Assembly (NCBI GenBank): GCA_009777435.1 | Contig: WRLW01000088.1 | Span: 1-6,515, forward strand | DNA from: Oscillospiraceae bacterium | GTDB taxonomy: Bacteria; Bacillota; Clostridia; Oscillospirales; UBA929 | Direction: 5' to 3' | Length of the DNA stretch: 6,515 bases | Shown here: positions 6,220 to 6,515 of the stretch, one piece after another | How the letters are laid out: every line of letters begins with the position of its first letter | Position numbering within the stretch: position 1 is the first letter of the stretch | Program-made: the position numbers and the translations under genes | Notes under the pieces: model-generated | Seen by the model: only the letters and a program-made list of their open reading frames with translations | The model's database searches: none | What the model was told of the DNA's origin: nothing

Positions 6220-6515
6220 CAATCTATTACCTCCCTCAACGCGCGGCAAATAGCGTCTATCCGCGCCGACTTGAAGCGATACGCGGCTTTATTCGCAATA
6301 AGCCGCGCGCTGACGTCAAGCACGTCCTCAACCACGCCCATATCATTTTGCTTTAGCGTCGCCCCGGTCTCAACTATGTCAACCACGACGTCGGACAGCC
6401 CAAGCAGCGGCGCCAGCTCAATCGAGCCGTTGAGCCTTATCAGCTCAATATCGCGCCCGCGCGACGCGTAATGGCGTTTCGCGATGCCGGGATACTTGGT
6501 CGCGACACGAAGCGC
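6219..6515 (-). CDS. hisG: ATP phosphoribosyltransferase, short form, C-terminal part (partial)
   Basis: The first gene of the operon seen here is cut by the right edge; the last 98 residues are present. The enzyme condenses ATP with PRPP to phosphoribosyl-ATP, the committed and feedback-controlled step. The visible part carries RVATKYPGIA at its start and the ATP-phosphoribosyltransferase signature at fragment residues 33-54, with E33, G39, D46 and the TGATL segment that contacts PRPP. The protein ends about 44 residues after that signature, without the extra C-terminal regulatory domain of long-form HisG. This fits the short form, which works as a complex with the HisRS-like subunit HisZ. 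hisZ is not in the window and may lie upstream. The TGA stop shares one base with the hisD start. Confidence 0.95.
   Translation of the reverse strand, partial: ALRVATKYPGIAKRHYASRGRDIELIRLNGSIELAPLLGLSDVVVDIVETGATLKQNDMGVVEDVLDVSARLIANKAAYRFKSARIDAICRALREVID
6230..6236 (-). promoter_or_regulatory. hisD: ribosome binding site deciding the hisD start
   Basis: The minus strand reads AGGGAGG, with GGAGG ending 10 nt before the ATG at 6219-6217. It lies inside the last codons of hisG. It supports the ATG that overlaps the hisG stop rather than the TTG at 6249, which lies upstream of this site. Confidence 0.65.

Noticed and set aside
6220..6249. Upstream TTG start for hisD at 6249
   Set aside because: It lies inside hisG and upstream of the clear GGAGG site; the ATG at 6219, overlapping the hisG stop, is better placed.

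Overview
The window is almost entirely a histidine biosynthesis operon on the minus strand, read from right to left: hisG (3' part only, cut by the right edge), hisD, hisC, hisB, hisA, hisF, hisIE and a PHP-family histidinol-phosphate phosphatase (hisK). The genes are packed tightly. Neighbours either overlap by 1-4 nt (hisG/hisD, hisD/hisC, hisA/hisF, hisIE/hisK) or are 10-26 nt apart, so one co-transcribed, translationally coupled unit is very likely. Its promoter and any regulatory leader would lie beyond the right edge; no promoter is recognisable inside the window.

Together the genes cover most of the pathway. HisG starts from ATP and PRPP, HisIE does the two following steps, and HisA isomerises ProFAR. 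HisF makes IGP and AICAR, HisB dehydrates IGP, HisC transaminates, HisK removes the phosphate and HisD oxidises histidinol to histidine. One gene is conspicuously missing: hisH, the glutaminase partner of HisF, which often sits between hisB and hisA. Here those two genes are separated by only 26 nt. HisG has the short-form C-terminus, so a HisZ regulatory subunit is expected outside the window.

At the left end (1-231) a plus-strand gene enters from outside and ends 3 nt from the stop of hisK, so the two genes converge. Only its C-terminus is visible: a proline-rich stretch, one hydrophobic helix and a short basic tail, as in a membrane-anchored exported protein. A 16-bp tandem repeat between the proline-rich part and the helix forms a chain of alternating small inverted repeats. 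Read on the minus strand, it may also help end the his transcript.

The organism looks like a GC-rich member of the Firmicutes, probably Clostridia. This rests on short-form HisG, monofunctional HisB, fused HisIE, a PHP-type phosphatase, strong AGGAGG-like ribosome binding sites and frequent ATA isoleucine codons despite the GC-rich composition. The placement is an inference and no taxon is claimed. Apart from the missing hisH and the repeat at the left end, this is a conventional biosynthetic operon; I see no new multigene system.
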